From the NCBI GenBank assembly GCA_903911985.1, contig CAIWFP010000206.1, positions 1 to 5,874 on the forward strand: DNA of 5,874 nucleotides, given 5' to 3'. Of this stretch, positions 1-5,451 are shown piece by piece. The position numbers and the translations under genes are program-made. Positions within the stretch are counted from its first letter, which is position 1. Every line of letters starts with the position of its first letter. A model generated the notes under the pieces. The model was given only the letters and a program-made list of their open reading frames with translations, did no database searches and was not told the DNA's origin. Source of the stretch: an uncultured Sphingomonadales bacterium. Its GTDB lineage: Bacteria; Pseudomonadota; Alphaproteobacteria; Sphingomonadales; Sphingomonadaceae.

Positions 1-68
1 AACAGATCGGCAGGCTCGGCAATGTGCGCATCGCAGCTGAACACGAAGGGACGGACTCGCTCGGTCAT
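1..68 (-). CDS. Amidohydrolase family protein, N-terminal fragment (runs off the left edge)
   Basis: Only the first 22 codons and part of the next are in the window. The translation starts MTERVRPFVFSCDAHIAEP. The segment SCDAHIAEPADL matches the first-strand metal-site motif D-x-H-x-x-E-P of a branch of the Amidohydro_2 TIM-barrel family, and it parallels SVDDHIIEP in the intact amidohydrolase encoded at 3797-5134. The start is supported by GGAG (76-79 on the minus strand), 7 bases ahead of the ATG at 66-68. Members of this family are metal-dependent hydrolases or decarboxylases; the substrate cannot be told from this piece. It lies in the same orientation as the CoA-transferase/dehydrogenase operon and follows the amidohydrolase scrap at 238-516, but a possible promoter of its own lies in between. 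The family call rests on one motif and its resemblance to the neighbour. Confidence 0.7.
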   Translation of the reverse strand, partial: MTERVRPFVFSCDAHIAEPADL

Positions 69-137
69 GGCATTTCTCCAAAGGCCGCGGCCCGATTCAT
101 TCGGCGCCGCTGGCATGGGGGTGAAATGCCTAAAGAA

Positions 138-194
138 ATACCTATTATAGTTGACGTGGATCAAAACGGAGAAAAATAGTCCATTACTAGGTAT
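138..194. repeat. Inverted repeat ATACCTA...TAGGTAT around the candidate promoter
   Basis: ATACCTA at 138-144 and TAGGTAT at 188-194 are perfect 7-base inverted arms separated by 43 bases. Extended on the outer and inner sides they still resemble each other (A-A/G-ATACCTA-T/G-TA). One arm abuts the TATAAT just downstream of it on the minus strand; the other lies upstream of the -35 area. This is the geometry of paired operator sites for a repressor that loops or binds cooperatively, but no regulator gene is in the window and chance cannot be excluded. Confidence 0.3.
144..173 (-). promoter_or_regulatory. Candidate sigma-70-type promoter for the left-edge amidohydrolase
   Basis: The minus strand carries a perfect TATAAT at 149-144, about 75 bases before the ATG of the amidohydrolase at 1-68. 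The best -35 at a suitable distance is TTCTCC (173-168, 18-base spacer), which is a poor match to TTGACA. The AT-rich setting supports a promoter, but the weak -35 means it may need an activator or may be chance. Confidence 0.35.
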
Positions 195-237
195 CTTTTA
201 TCGACCGGCCGGTGCCGCCGGCAATGGTGGGTGCGCA

Positions 238-504
238 TCATTGGTGTTGGTTCGGCCCAGCCGTCCGCCCCGCTCCGCCGCAAGGTTGCGGCGCCTTCGC
301 GGGATGCTGGGCAAACGGGCCTGGCGGATTGGGCGCGGGGGCGGTCGCCAGAATCTGGATTGTTGCGCTGGTCGCAACCACGGGATCAGGCTTGAACAGC
401 CGCGCCGCGTTGAGGCCCGGTAAATCTGCGCGGACCGCATCGCTGACGGTGATTCCTTCGGCATGGGGATAGTCCGAGCCCCACATGACGTTGCAGGCCC
501 CCTA
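238..504 (-). pseudogene. Amidohydrolase C-terminal remnant
   Basis: An open frame reading NVMWGSDYPHAEG, then LNAARLFKPDP, matches the C-terminal metal-aspartate motif (S-D-Y-P-H) and the following helix (N-A-A-R-L-F) of Amidohydro_2 proteins. Everything before it, normally about 300 residues, is missing: the frame meets TAG at 504-502 only six codons upstream of the Met. Between HAEG and NAARLF there are only about 15 residues, where intact relatives usually have around 35, so an internal deletion is likely as well. After that the frame runs through a low-complexity Pro/Ala-rich tail to TGA at 240-238. The Met at 486-484 has no ribosome binding site at normal spacing. The scrap sits directly behind the acyl-CoA dehydrogenase gene and was probably once the third gene of that operon. 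A functional 82-residue peptide is possible but unlikely. Confidence 0.65.
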
Positions 505-509
505 TATTG

Positions 510-515
510 CCTCCT
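510..515 (-). promoter_or_regulatory. Orphan ribosome binding site AGGAGG
   Basis: The minus strand reads AGGAGG at 515-510, overlapping the TAG stop (516-514) of the acyl-CoA dehydrogenase gene. No ATG, GTG or TTG follows at normal spacing; the sequence continues CAATATAG. It is the strongest Shine-Dalgarno match seen in the window and most likely belonged to the amidohydrolase gene of which only the C-terminal scrap remains. The break probably falls within or just after the lost start codon. Confidence 0.55.
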
Positions 516-2115
516 AGTTTCGGCCCGAGGCCAGCCCCTTGGCGATAACCTGTGCCTGAATTTCGGCGGCGCCCTCGAAGATGTTGAGGATGCGCGCGTC
601 GCATAAAACCCGGCTGATCTCGAATTCCAGCGCATAGCCGTTGCCGCCGTGGATCTGCAGCGCGGCGTCGGCATTGCTCCAGGCGGTGCGGGCGGCCAGC
701 AGCTTGGCCATGCCGGCCTCGATATCGCAGCGGCGGTGGGAATCCTTGGCGCGGGCGGCGGCATAGGTCAGCTCGCGGGCCAGAACCAGGTCGACAAGGC
801 TCATCGCCAGCTTGTCGGCAACGCGGGGGAAGTGGACGATGGCCTTGCCGAATTGCTTGCGGTTCAGCGCATAGTCCAGCCCCAGTTCCAGCGCCCGGCG
901 GGCGACACCAACGGCGCGCGCGGCGGTCTGGATGCGGGCGCCCTCGAAGGTGCGCATCAGCTGCTTGAAGCCCTGTCCCTCCTCGCCGCCCAGCAGGGCA
1001 TCGGCGGGCGCCCGCATGCCGTCGAAGGACAGCGCATATTCGCGCATGCCGCGATAGCCCAGAACCTGGATCTCGCTGCCCTCCATGCCTTCGGCGGGGA
1101 AGGGGGCGGTTTCTGTGCCGCGCGGTTTGGGCACCAGCAGCATGGAAAGCCCGGCATAGCCCCTGGTGTCTGGCAGGGTGCGGGCGAGCAGCGTCATCAG
1201 GTCGCTGCGGCTGGCATGGGTGATCCAGGTCTTGGCGCCGGTGATCACCCATTCGCCCCGGGCATTGCGGACAGCGCGGGTGGCAAGGCTGCCAAGGTCC
1301 GAGCCGACATCGGGTTCGGTAAAGACGGCGGTGGGCAATACCTCGCCGCTGGCGATGCGCGGCAGCCAGTGCGCCTTTTGCGCTTCGGTGCCGCCCAGCA
1401 CGATAAGCTCCCCGGCTATTTCCGAGCGCGTACCCAAGGAACCCGCGCCGATCCACCCGCGCGACAATTCCTCGGTGACCAGACACATCACCAGCTTGCC
1501 AAGGCCCAAGCCACCGAACGCCTCGGGGATGCAAACGCCAAAGGTGCCAAGGTCCGCCATGGCCCGCACGGTGGCATCAGGGATAAGATCGTTGGCCAGG
1601 TGCCATTTGTGGGCGTGGGGCAGAATCTGCGCCTCGGTAAAGCGGCGGAACTGGTCGCGGATCGCGTCGAGGCTGGAATCGTGGAAGCTTTCCGATGGCC
1701 ATTGCCCCTGCACCAGTGCCTGTGCCACCTCGGCGCGGGCGGCGGCATGGTCGCCATCGCTCAGCCCGGCGCAGGCCTCGCGCAACTTTGCCGCCGCCGC
1801 GCCAAGGCCAAGGTCGGCCGGGCGGAAGATCTCGTTCTGCCCCATCGGCAGGCCGCCGACGAGCTGGGCAATCGTCTCGGCGAAGGCGAGCCGGGCGATG
1901 GTGCCATCCATGGGGTTTGCATCGCCGTTGCTGATCCGCCACTCCTGCAGCGCCTCCAGCGCGGCGACGCTGGTTGCCACCCAAGCAAAGCCATGGGCGG
2001 CGCGCTGCTCTTCGTCGATCGTCCGGGCCTCCAGCCGGTGCCGCAAGGCGGCAAGGGCGGCGGCGCGAAAGGCCTGTGCGGCGGCAAGCGCCCGCGAGAG
2101 AGTGTCAGTGTCCAT
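514..2115 (-). CDS. mcd: Acyl-CoA dehydrogenase, (2S)-methylsuccinyl-CoA dehydrogenase (Mcd) type
   Basis: A 533-residue flavoprotein. Mcd oxidises (2S)-methylsuccinyl-CoA to 2-methylfumaryl-CoA in the ethylmalonyl-CoA pathway, passing electrons to electron-transfer flavoprotein. Residues 1 to about 145 form the extra N-terminal region typical of Mcd and absent from ordinary dehydrogenases of about 380-400 residues; it includes AAHGFAWVAT (39-48) and GGLPMGQNEIFRPADLGL (87-104). The dehydrogenase fold follows. Signature 1 is FTEPDVGSD (265-273), signature 2 is QIHGGNGY (487-494), and the catalytic base is Glu514 in IFEGAAEIQ. EELSRGWIGAGSLGTRSEIA (215-234) also reads as Mcd-like. The start ATG shares its A with the TGA of the upstream CoA-transferase (TGATG), and GGGAG (2127-2123) lies 7 bases ahead, so translation is probably coupled. 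Family membership is strong from remembered sequence features. The substrate is inferred and could be a related alkylsuccinyl-CoA. Confidence 0.85.
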   Translation of the reverse strand: MDTDTLSRALAAAQAFRAAALAALRHRLEARTIDEEQRAAHGFAWVATSVAALEALQEWRISNGDANPMDGTIARLAFAETIAQLVGGLPMGQNEIFRPADLGLGAAAAKLREACAGLSDGDHAAARAEVAQALVQGQWPSESFHDSSLDAIRDQFRRFTEAQILPHAHKWHLANDLIPDATVRAMADLGTFGVCIPEAFGGLGLGKLVMCLVTEELSRGWIGAGSLGTRSEIAGELIVLGGTEAQKAHWLPRIASGEVLPTAVFTEPDVGSDLGSLATRAVRNARGEWVITGAKTWITHASRSDLMTLLARTLPDTRGYAGLSMLLVPKPRGTETAPFPAEGMEGSEIQVLGYRGMREYALSFDGMRAPADALLGGEEGQGFKQLMRTFEGARIQTAARAVGVARRALELGLDYALNRKQFGKAIVHFPRVADKLAMSLVDLVLARELTYAAARAKDSHRRCDIEAGMAKLLAARTAWSNADAALQIHGGNGYALEFEISRVLCDARILNIFEGAAEIQAQVIAKGLASGRN

Positions 2116-3323
2116 CAGACGGCTCCCACGATGCCGGCGTCGATCAGCCGGGCAATCTCCCCTGACGAGAGGCCCAGTCTGGCTGTCAGCACCTCCTCGC
2201 TATGCTGCCCGTTGCGCGGCGCGGGGCGGGGCGGCTCGCGGTCCAGCTGGGGAATGGTCGCGAAGGCGCCAGCGGCGGGATAGGCAAAGCCGCTCGGGTT
2301 CGCCGCCGCGCCACCTTCACAGGCGAAGATCGGGTTGTTGGTCACAAGCGCGGGGTCCCGCGCCGCGTCGAGCATGGTGCGGTAGGCCGAATGGACAATG
2401 CCGGCACTATCCAGCGTGGCGGCCAATTCGTCATGGCGGCGGGCGGCAATGGCCGTCTCGAACAGGGGGAACAGCGCGTCGCGGTGGTCAAAGCGCAGGC
2501 CGTCGTCCTCGGCGAAACTGACGCCGCGCGCGCGCTCCACGGCGGCCACCGCCTCGCCCAGTGCCAGCGCCGCGACCAGCTTTGCCCATTGCCGGTGGGT
2601 GACCACCACGATCATTGTGCGCACACCGTCCGCTGTGAGGAAATCGCGCCCGAACAGGCCATAGACCGTGTTGCCAAGGCGTGGCCGGTTTGCGCCATTA
2701 TACAGCACCTCGGCGATGCTGCCGAGATTGGCGGCGGTGCCGATTGCCACATCCGACAGGGGAATGCGGACCTCGCCCCCTTCGCCCGTGGCGGTGCGCC
2801 GCTGGATGGCCGCGAGCAGCGCAAAGGCGGCATAGGCCCCGGTCAGCAGATCCCAGGCGGGGAGCACGTGATTGACCGGATCCGGCCCGGTGCCGGTCAT
2901 CATCGGATAGCCGACGGCGTTGTTCACCGTATAGTCGAGGGCGGGTGCCCCATCGGCCCAGCCCATGACGCGCACGGTTACCAGATCGCCGCGCCCCTGC
3001 GACAGGACATCGTGCGACAGAAAACCACTGGCCGGAAAGTTGGTGATGAATTGCCCGGTGCTGCGCACCAGTTGCTGCAGCAATTCCCGCCCTTCCGGCT
3101 TGCCCAGATCCAGCGCCACCGATTTCTTCGCGCGGTTCAGATTTTCCCAATAGAGCGAATCCCGCCCCGCGGTTACCGGCCAGCGGTGAAAATCCGGCCC
3201 CCCTCCGATCTGGTCGACACGGATCACTTCCGCTCCCATCTGCGCGCAATAGAGGCCCGCTGTGGGTGAGGCGACGAAGGAAGAAGCCTCGATGATGGAA
3301 AGCGTGTCGAGAAGTTTATACAT
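2115..3323 (-). CDS. mct: CaiB/BaiF-family CoA-transferase, 2-methylfumaryl-CoA isomerase (Mct) type
   Basis: A 402-residue class III CoA-transferase of normal length for the family. Mct, known from the 3-hydroxypropionate bicycle of Chloroflexus, moves CoA within one molecule from C1 to C4 of mesaconate (2- to 3-methylfumaryl-CoA). Features that recall Mct rather than general family members are GGGPDFHRWPVT (40-51), ITNFPASGFLSHD (93-105), DYTVNNAVGYPMMTG (130-144), NHVLPAWDLLTG (151-162) and YGLFGRDF (221-228). Asp158 in LPAWD sits where the family carries its catalytic aspartate. The N-terminal segment NRAKKSVALDL (63-73) is the usual CoA-binding region motif. It is the first gene of the operon, its stop overlaps the dehydrogenase start, and its own ribosome site is modest (AAGAGA, 7 bases before ATG). 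It could instead be an intermolecular transferase on a related dicarboxylate; the Mct-like call is confident at subfamily level, less so for the substrate. Confidence 0.8.
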   Translation of the reverse strand: MYKLLDTLSIIEASSFVASPTAGLYCAQMGAEVIRVDQIGGGPDFHRWPVTAGRDSLYWENLNRAKKSVALDLGKPEGRELLQQLVRSTGQFITNFPASGFLSHDVLSQGRGDLVTVRVMGWADGAPALDYTVNNAVGYPMMTGTGPDPVNHVLPAWDLLTGAYAAFALLAAIQRRTATGEGGEVRIPLSDVAIGTAANLGSIAEVLYNGANRPRLGNTVYGLFGRDFLTADGVRTMIVVVTHRQWAKLVAALALGEAVAAVERARGVSFAEDDGLRFDHRDALFPLFETAIAARRHDELAATLDSAGIVHSAYRTMLDAARDPALVTNNPIFACEGGAAANPSGFAYPAAGAFATIPQLDREPPRPAPRNGQHSEEVLTARLGLSSGEIARLIDAGIVGAV

Positions 3324-3796
3324 GGTGAAATCTCTTGGCGGTGCGAAAGTGGTAACGGATCTGGCCCGCGCGAGGGCTGGAAACTAGTCAGCTGGGCACC
3401 TTTGGCCAGCAACGAAATCAGGCTGCATTTCGCGGTGGCATCGGGCCATGGCGGAGTGACAAAACACCTTGCGCCCTCCCCGTTTGGAATTTCGGCAGGG
3501 CTCAGCCCGGGCTCGGACTTGTATCACCTGGTTATGAATGTTGCACCACTTGCAGCAGATGCCGCAAGCCAAAATCATCGTCGCCCAGGATTATTGGTTC
3601 CTGCGGTCCGTTCGCGCCAGCACCTTTCATCTTCGCCCAGCGGCCATGGAAATTTCGGAGATTGATCGGCGTCAAAGATGACAGACCGCCACCTTTGTAT
3701 GGCTGACTTCAGCGAAGGGTCTCTATCCGAATCCGGCAAACGCCTGTTTCCGGCCAACGGCTCTCAGCGCGGCAATGTGGGAAAAGGATTTTGGCC
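3324..3796. other. Divergent intergenic control region
   Basis: A gap of 473 bases separates the minus-strand CoA-transferase operon from the plus-strand amidohydrolase, so promoters for both should lie here. Open frames within it (for example 3402-3665 plus and 3384-3578 minus) show no ribosome sites, conserved motifs or protein-like composition, and I do not call them. Visible structure: a near-perfect 13-bp palindrome at 3523-3535, a perfect palindrome AGCCCGGGCT (3504-3513), and a 6-bp inverted repeat CGAAAT/ATTTCG (3413-3418 and 3427-3432). I found no convincing -35/-10 pair on either strand. Confidence 0.6.
3523..3535. promoter_or_regulatory. Candidate operator palindrome ATCACCTGGTTAT
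   Basis: ATCACC and GGTTAT are mirror arms around a central T, matching at five of six positions (AT-C/A-ACC). The site lies about midway between the two divergent genes, about 200 bases from the CoA-transferase start and about 260 from the amidohydrolase start. Short near-perfect palindromes of this size are typical of GntR- or TetR-type operators. There is no regulator gene in the window, so the assignment is tentative. Confidence 0.3.
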
Positions 3797-5134
3797 ATGA
3801 AAGTGAATGATCTCATAATCGCCAGTGTGGATGATCACATCATCGAACCGCCGAACATGTTCGACCAGCACCTGAGCGCCGAACACCGCAAGCTTGCCCC
3901 GCAGTATGTCATGGACAATCAGGGCAATGGTATCTGGGACTGGGCCTATGAAGGCGTCAAGACCTACAATGTGGGCCTGAACGCCGTGGTCGGTCGCCCC
4001 AAGGAAGAATATGGCACCGAGCCCGCCAACATCGACCAGATGCGCAAGGGCACCTGGGATCCCAAGCTGCGCATCGACGACATGAACGCCGGTGGCATCC
4101 TCACCTCGGTCTGCTTCCCGACCTTCGCGAAATTCGATGGCAGCTGGTTTTTCCAGGCCAAGGACAAGGCCAACGCCGAGCGCGTCATCTCCGCCTATAA
4201 TGACTGGCACGTCGATGAATGGTGCGGGCCCTACAAGGGTCGCTATATCCCCACCGCCATCCTGCCGCGGTGGGACATGGATGCCACGCTGCGCGAACTG
4301 AAGCGTCTGGTGAAGAAGGGCGTCCGTTCGATATCCTTCCCGTCGAATCCGTCGCTGCGCTCGGGTATCAAGCCGATCCACGACGATATCTGGGAACCGT
4401 TCTGGGCATTCTGCAACGACGAGCATGTCGTGCTCAACTGCCACATCGGCACCGGCATCGCTCCGCCCTATGCCTCGGAGCAATCGCCGATCTCGGCCTG
4501 GATCACGGCGCTGCCGATGGCGATCTCGACCGATGCCGCCGATCTGCTGCACCTGCGGGCGCTGCTGCGCTATCCCAACCTCAAGTTCTCGTTGTCCGAA
4601 GGCGGCATCGGCTGGATTCCCTACTTCCTCGAACGCGCCGACTTCACCTACAAGCATCACGGCCCGTGGATCCGCTGCGAATGGGGTGGCAAGCTGCCTT
4701 CGGAAGTGTTCCGCGAACATTTCCTGTCCTGCTTCATCGAGGACAAGTTCGGCTGCGAAAGCTATAAGGCCATTGGCGAAGACATCATCGCCTATGAATG
4801 CGATTATCCGCATTCGGACTGCACCTGGCCGACGGTGGCCGAGGAGCTATGGGAGAACGTCAAGAATCTCGATGAGCGGATGATCGACAAGATCACCCAC
4901 CAGAACGTCTTCGACTTCTTCGGTGTTGATCCCATCGCCGAGGTTGGTGGCCGCGACAAGGCCAACGTCGGGGCGCTGCGCGCACTGGCCAAACACGTCG
5001 ATACCGCGGCCCGTTCGTTGCCCGGCAACGATGCCCGCGTGATCGGCGATCCGAGCCGGCCCGTCACGGCCGGCGACGCTTGGGCGACCATGGCGGAAAA
5101 GAAAGATCTCGAGGTGCTTGCCGCCGCAGAATAA
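3797..5134 (+). CDS. Amidohydrolase (Amidohydro_2) family protein
   Basis: A 445-residue TIM-barrel protein, complete and probably cytoplasmic since no signal peptide is visible. The first strand carries SVDDHIIEPPN (10-20) with Asp12/Asp13, His14 and Glu17. Other likely metal-site or active-site residues are His216 (CHIGTG), Glu268 in SEGGIGW, where classic members have His, and Asp336 in ECDYPHSD. Relatives include metal-dependent decarboxylases such as ACMSD and gamma-resorcylate decarboxylase as well as hydrolases, so it could decarboxylate or hydrolyse a ring-derived acid; no substrate can be named. A tail of about 65 residues follows the barrel after FFGVDP (374-379). The ATG at 3797 is preferred because AGGA (3785-3788) lies 8 bases ahead; the in-frame TTG at 3791 is only 2 bases from it. 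It is transcribed away from the CoA-transferase operon and ends at a strong hairpin. Confidence 0.85.
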   Translation: MKVNDLIIASVDDHIIEPPNMFDQHLSAEHRKLAPQYVMDNQGNGIWDWAYEGVKTYNVGLNAVVGRPKEEYGTEPANIDQMRKGTWDPKLRIDDMNAGGILTSVCFPTFAKFDGSWFFQAKDKANAERVISAYNDWHVDEWCGPYKGRYIPTAILPRWDMDATLRELKRLVKKGVRSISFPSNPSLRSGIKPIHDDIWEPFWAFCNDEHVVLNCHIGTGIAPPYASEQSPISAWITALPMAISTDAADLLHLRALLRYPNLKFSLSEGGIGWIPYFLERADFTYKHHGPWIRCEWGGKLPSEVFREHFLSCFIEDKFGCESYKAIGEDIIAYECDYPHSDCTWPTVAEELWENVKNLDERMIDKITHQNVFDFFGVDPIAEVGGRDKANVGALRALAKHVDTAARSLPGNDARVIGDPSRPVTAGDAWATMAEKKDLEVLAAAE

Positions 5135-5152
5135 GCCGGGCCCGTTCGGCGT

Positions 5153-5197
5153 CAGACACCCGGTCACTCTCGCGAGTGGCCGGGTGTCTGGCATTTG
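5153..5197 (+). terminator. Long hairpin after the amidohydrolase gene
   Basis: Arms CAGACACCCGG (5153-5163) and CCGGGTGTCTG (5180-5190) pair perfectly over 11 bases. A T-G wobble follows, then CACTC (5165-5169) with GAGTG (5174-5178), closing on a TCGC loop: a 17-pair stem in all. Only a short T-run (ATTT, 5193-5196) comes after it. It begins 18 bases past the stop codon at 5134, the usual place for a terminator. The weak U-tract means it may act partly as an RNA 3'-end stabiliser, or work in both directions. Confidence 0.75.
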
Positions 5198-5228
5198 GTG
5201 ATCGGATGGGCCTGCAGGCTGACATAGT

Positions 5229-5360
5229 CAGGGCGCGCTTGCCCTCTCGCTATGGCGCAGCCTCCGGGCGGCCGAGCCCTTGCTGGATGTGCGGCAGTTC
5301 AAAAATCGGGTGGTGCTGGTGGCCAATGTGGTGACGGCGCTGCTGGCCACCTTTTTGCGC
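5229..5360 (+). pseudogene. Scrap of a DHA2 (EmrB/QacA) MFS transporter
   Basis: One frame, opened by a TGA at 5220-5222, reads GALALSLWRSL, then RAAEPLLDVRQFKNR (about 5265-5309), then VVLVANVVTALLA. The middle segment closely matches the RAAEPLLDLRLFRNR-like loop between central membrane helices of 14-helix drug-resistance transporters, and hydrophobic helix-like stretches flank it as expected. Only about 40-45 codons remain, without a start or an end, and the downstream part (after ALLATFLRI) is no longer transporter-like. The limits given are approximate. It lies between the hairpin at 5153-5190 and the phosphatase gene. A chance match is possible, but the loop motif is specific. Confidence 0.5.
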
Positions 5361-5451
5361 ATTTGCCTTGCCCGGGAAAAATCCTTCGCGCACAGGGCGA
5401 GATGTAACGTTGGAGCGTTAGCCGGACGGTTGGACAAGAGGGATTGCAGAC

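Larger units (their letters stand above)
69..237. other. Short intergenic region with an AT-rich core
   Basis: This gap separates the amidohydrolase scrap from the partial amidohydrolase at the left edge. Positions about 120-200 are clearly richer in A and T than the rest of the window and hold the promoter-like and inverted-repeat signals listed separately. Two 10-bp palindromes occur, GGCCGCGGCC (83-92) and ACCGGCCGGT (204-213). Neither is followed by a T-run on the minus strand, so neither looks like an intrinsic terminator. I see no gene in it. Confidence 0.6.
5135..5451. other. Intergenic region between amidohydrolase and phosphatase genes
   Basis: This gap of 317 bases holds the terminator-like hairpin and the transporter scrap. 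No intact gene is visible: frames on both strands within it lack ribosome sites and family motifs. Immediately before the phosphatase, AGAGGG (5437-5442) serves as its ribosome binding site. I could not pick out a reliable promoter for the phosphatase. Confidence 0.55.

Noticed and set aside
204..213. Palindrome ACCGGCCGGT as a terminator of the operon
   Set aside because: No T-run follows on the minus strand, and the sequence is a simple GC palindrome common in such DNA.
386..1534. Minus-strand frame of 382 codons overlapping the dehydrogenase in another frame
   Set aside because: Arg/Gly/Pro-rich out-of-frame reading of the dehydrogenase gene.
649..2283. Long plus-strand open frame of 544 codons opposite the dehydrogenase gene
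   Set aside because: It mirrors the real dehydrogenase gene and reads as Gly/Ala/Gln/His-rich sequence without family motifs. Long antisense frames are expected opposite GC-rich genes.
1166..2521. Plus-strand open frame of 451 codons across the dehydrogenase and transferase genes
   Set aside because: Ser/Arg/Ala-rich composition and no motifs; it spans two well-supported genes on the other strand.
3397..3700. CACCTTT seen three times in the divergent gap
   Set aside because: The copies are short, irregularly spaced and have unrelated flanks; a similar string occurs again near 5349. Probably chance.
3384..3757. Small open frames on both strands in the divergent gap
   Set aside because: No ribosome binding sites, no conserved motifs, and cysteine- or arginine-heavy random-looking composition.
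3791..3796. TTG at 3791 as the start of the intact amidohydrolase
   Set aside because: It lies only 2 bases from AGGA, whereas the ATG at 3797 has the normal 8-base spacing.
3764..4813. Minus-strand open frame of 349 codons opposite the intact amidohydrolase
   Set aside because: The opposite strand carries clear amidohydrolase motifs with a good ribosome site. The antisense frame has no recognisable domain.
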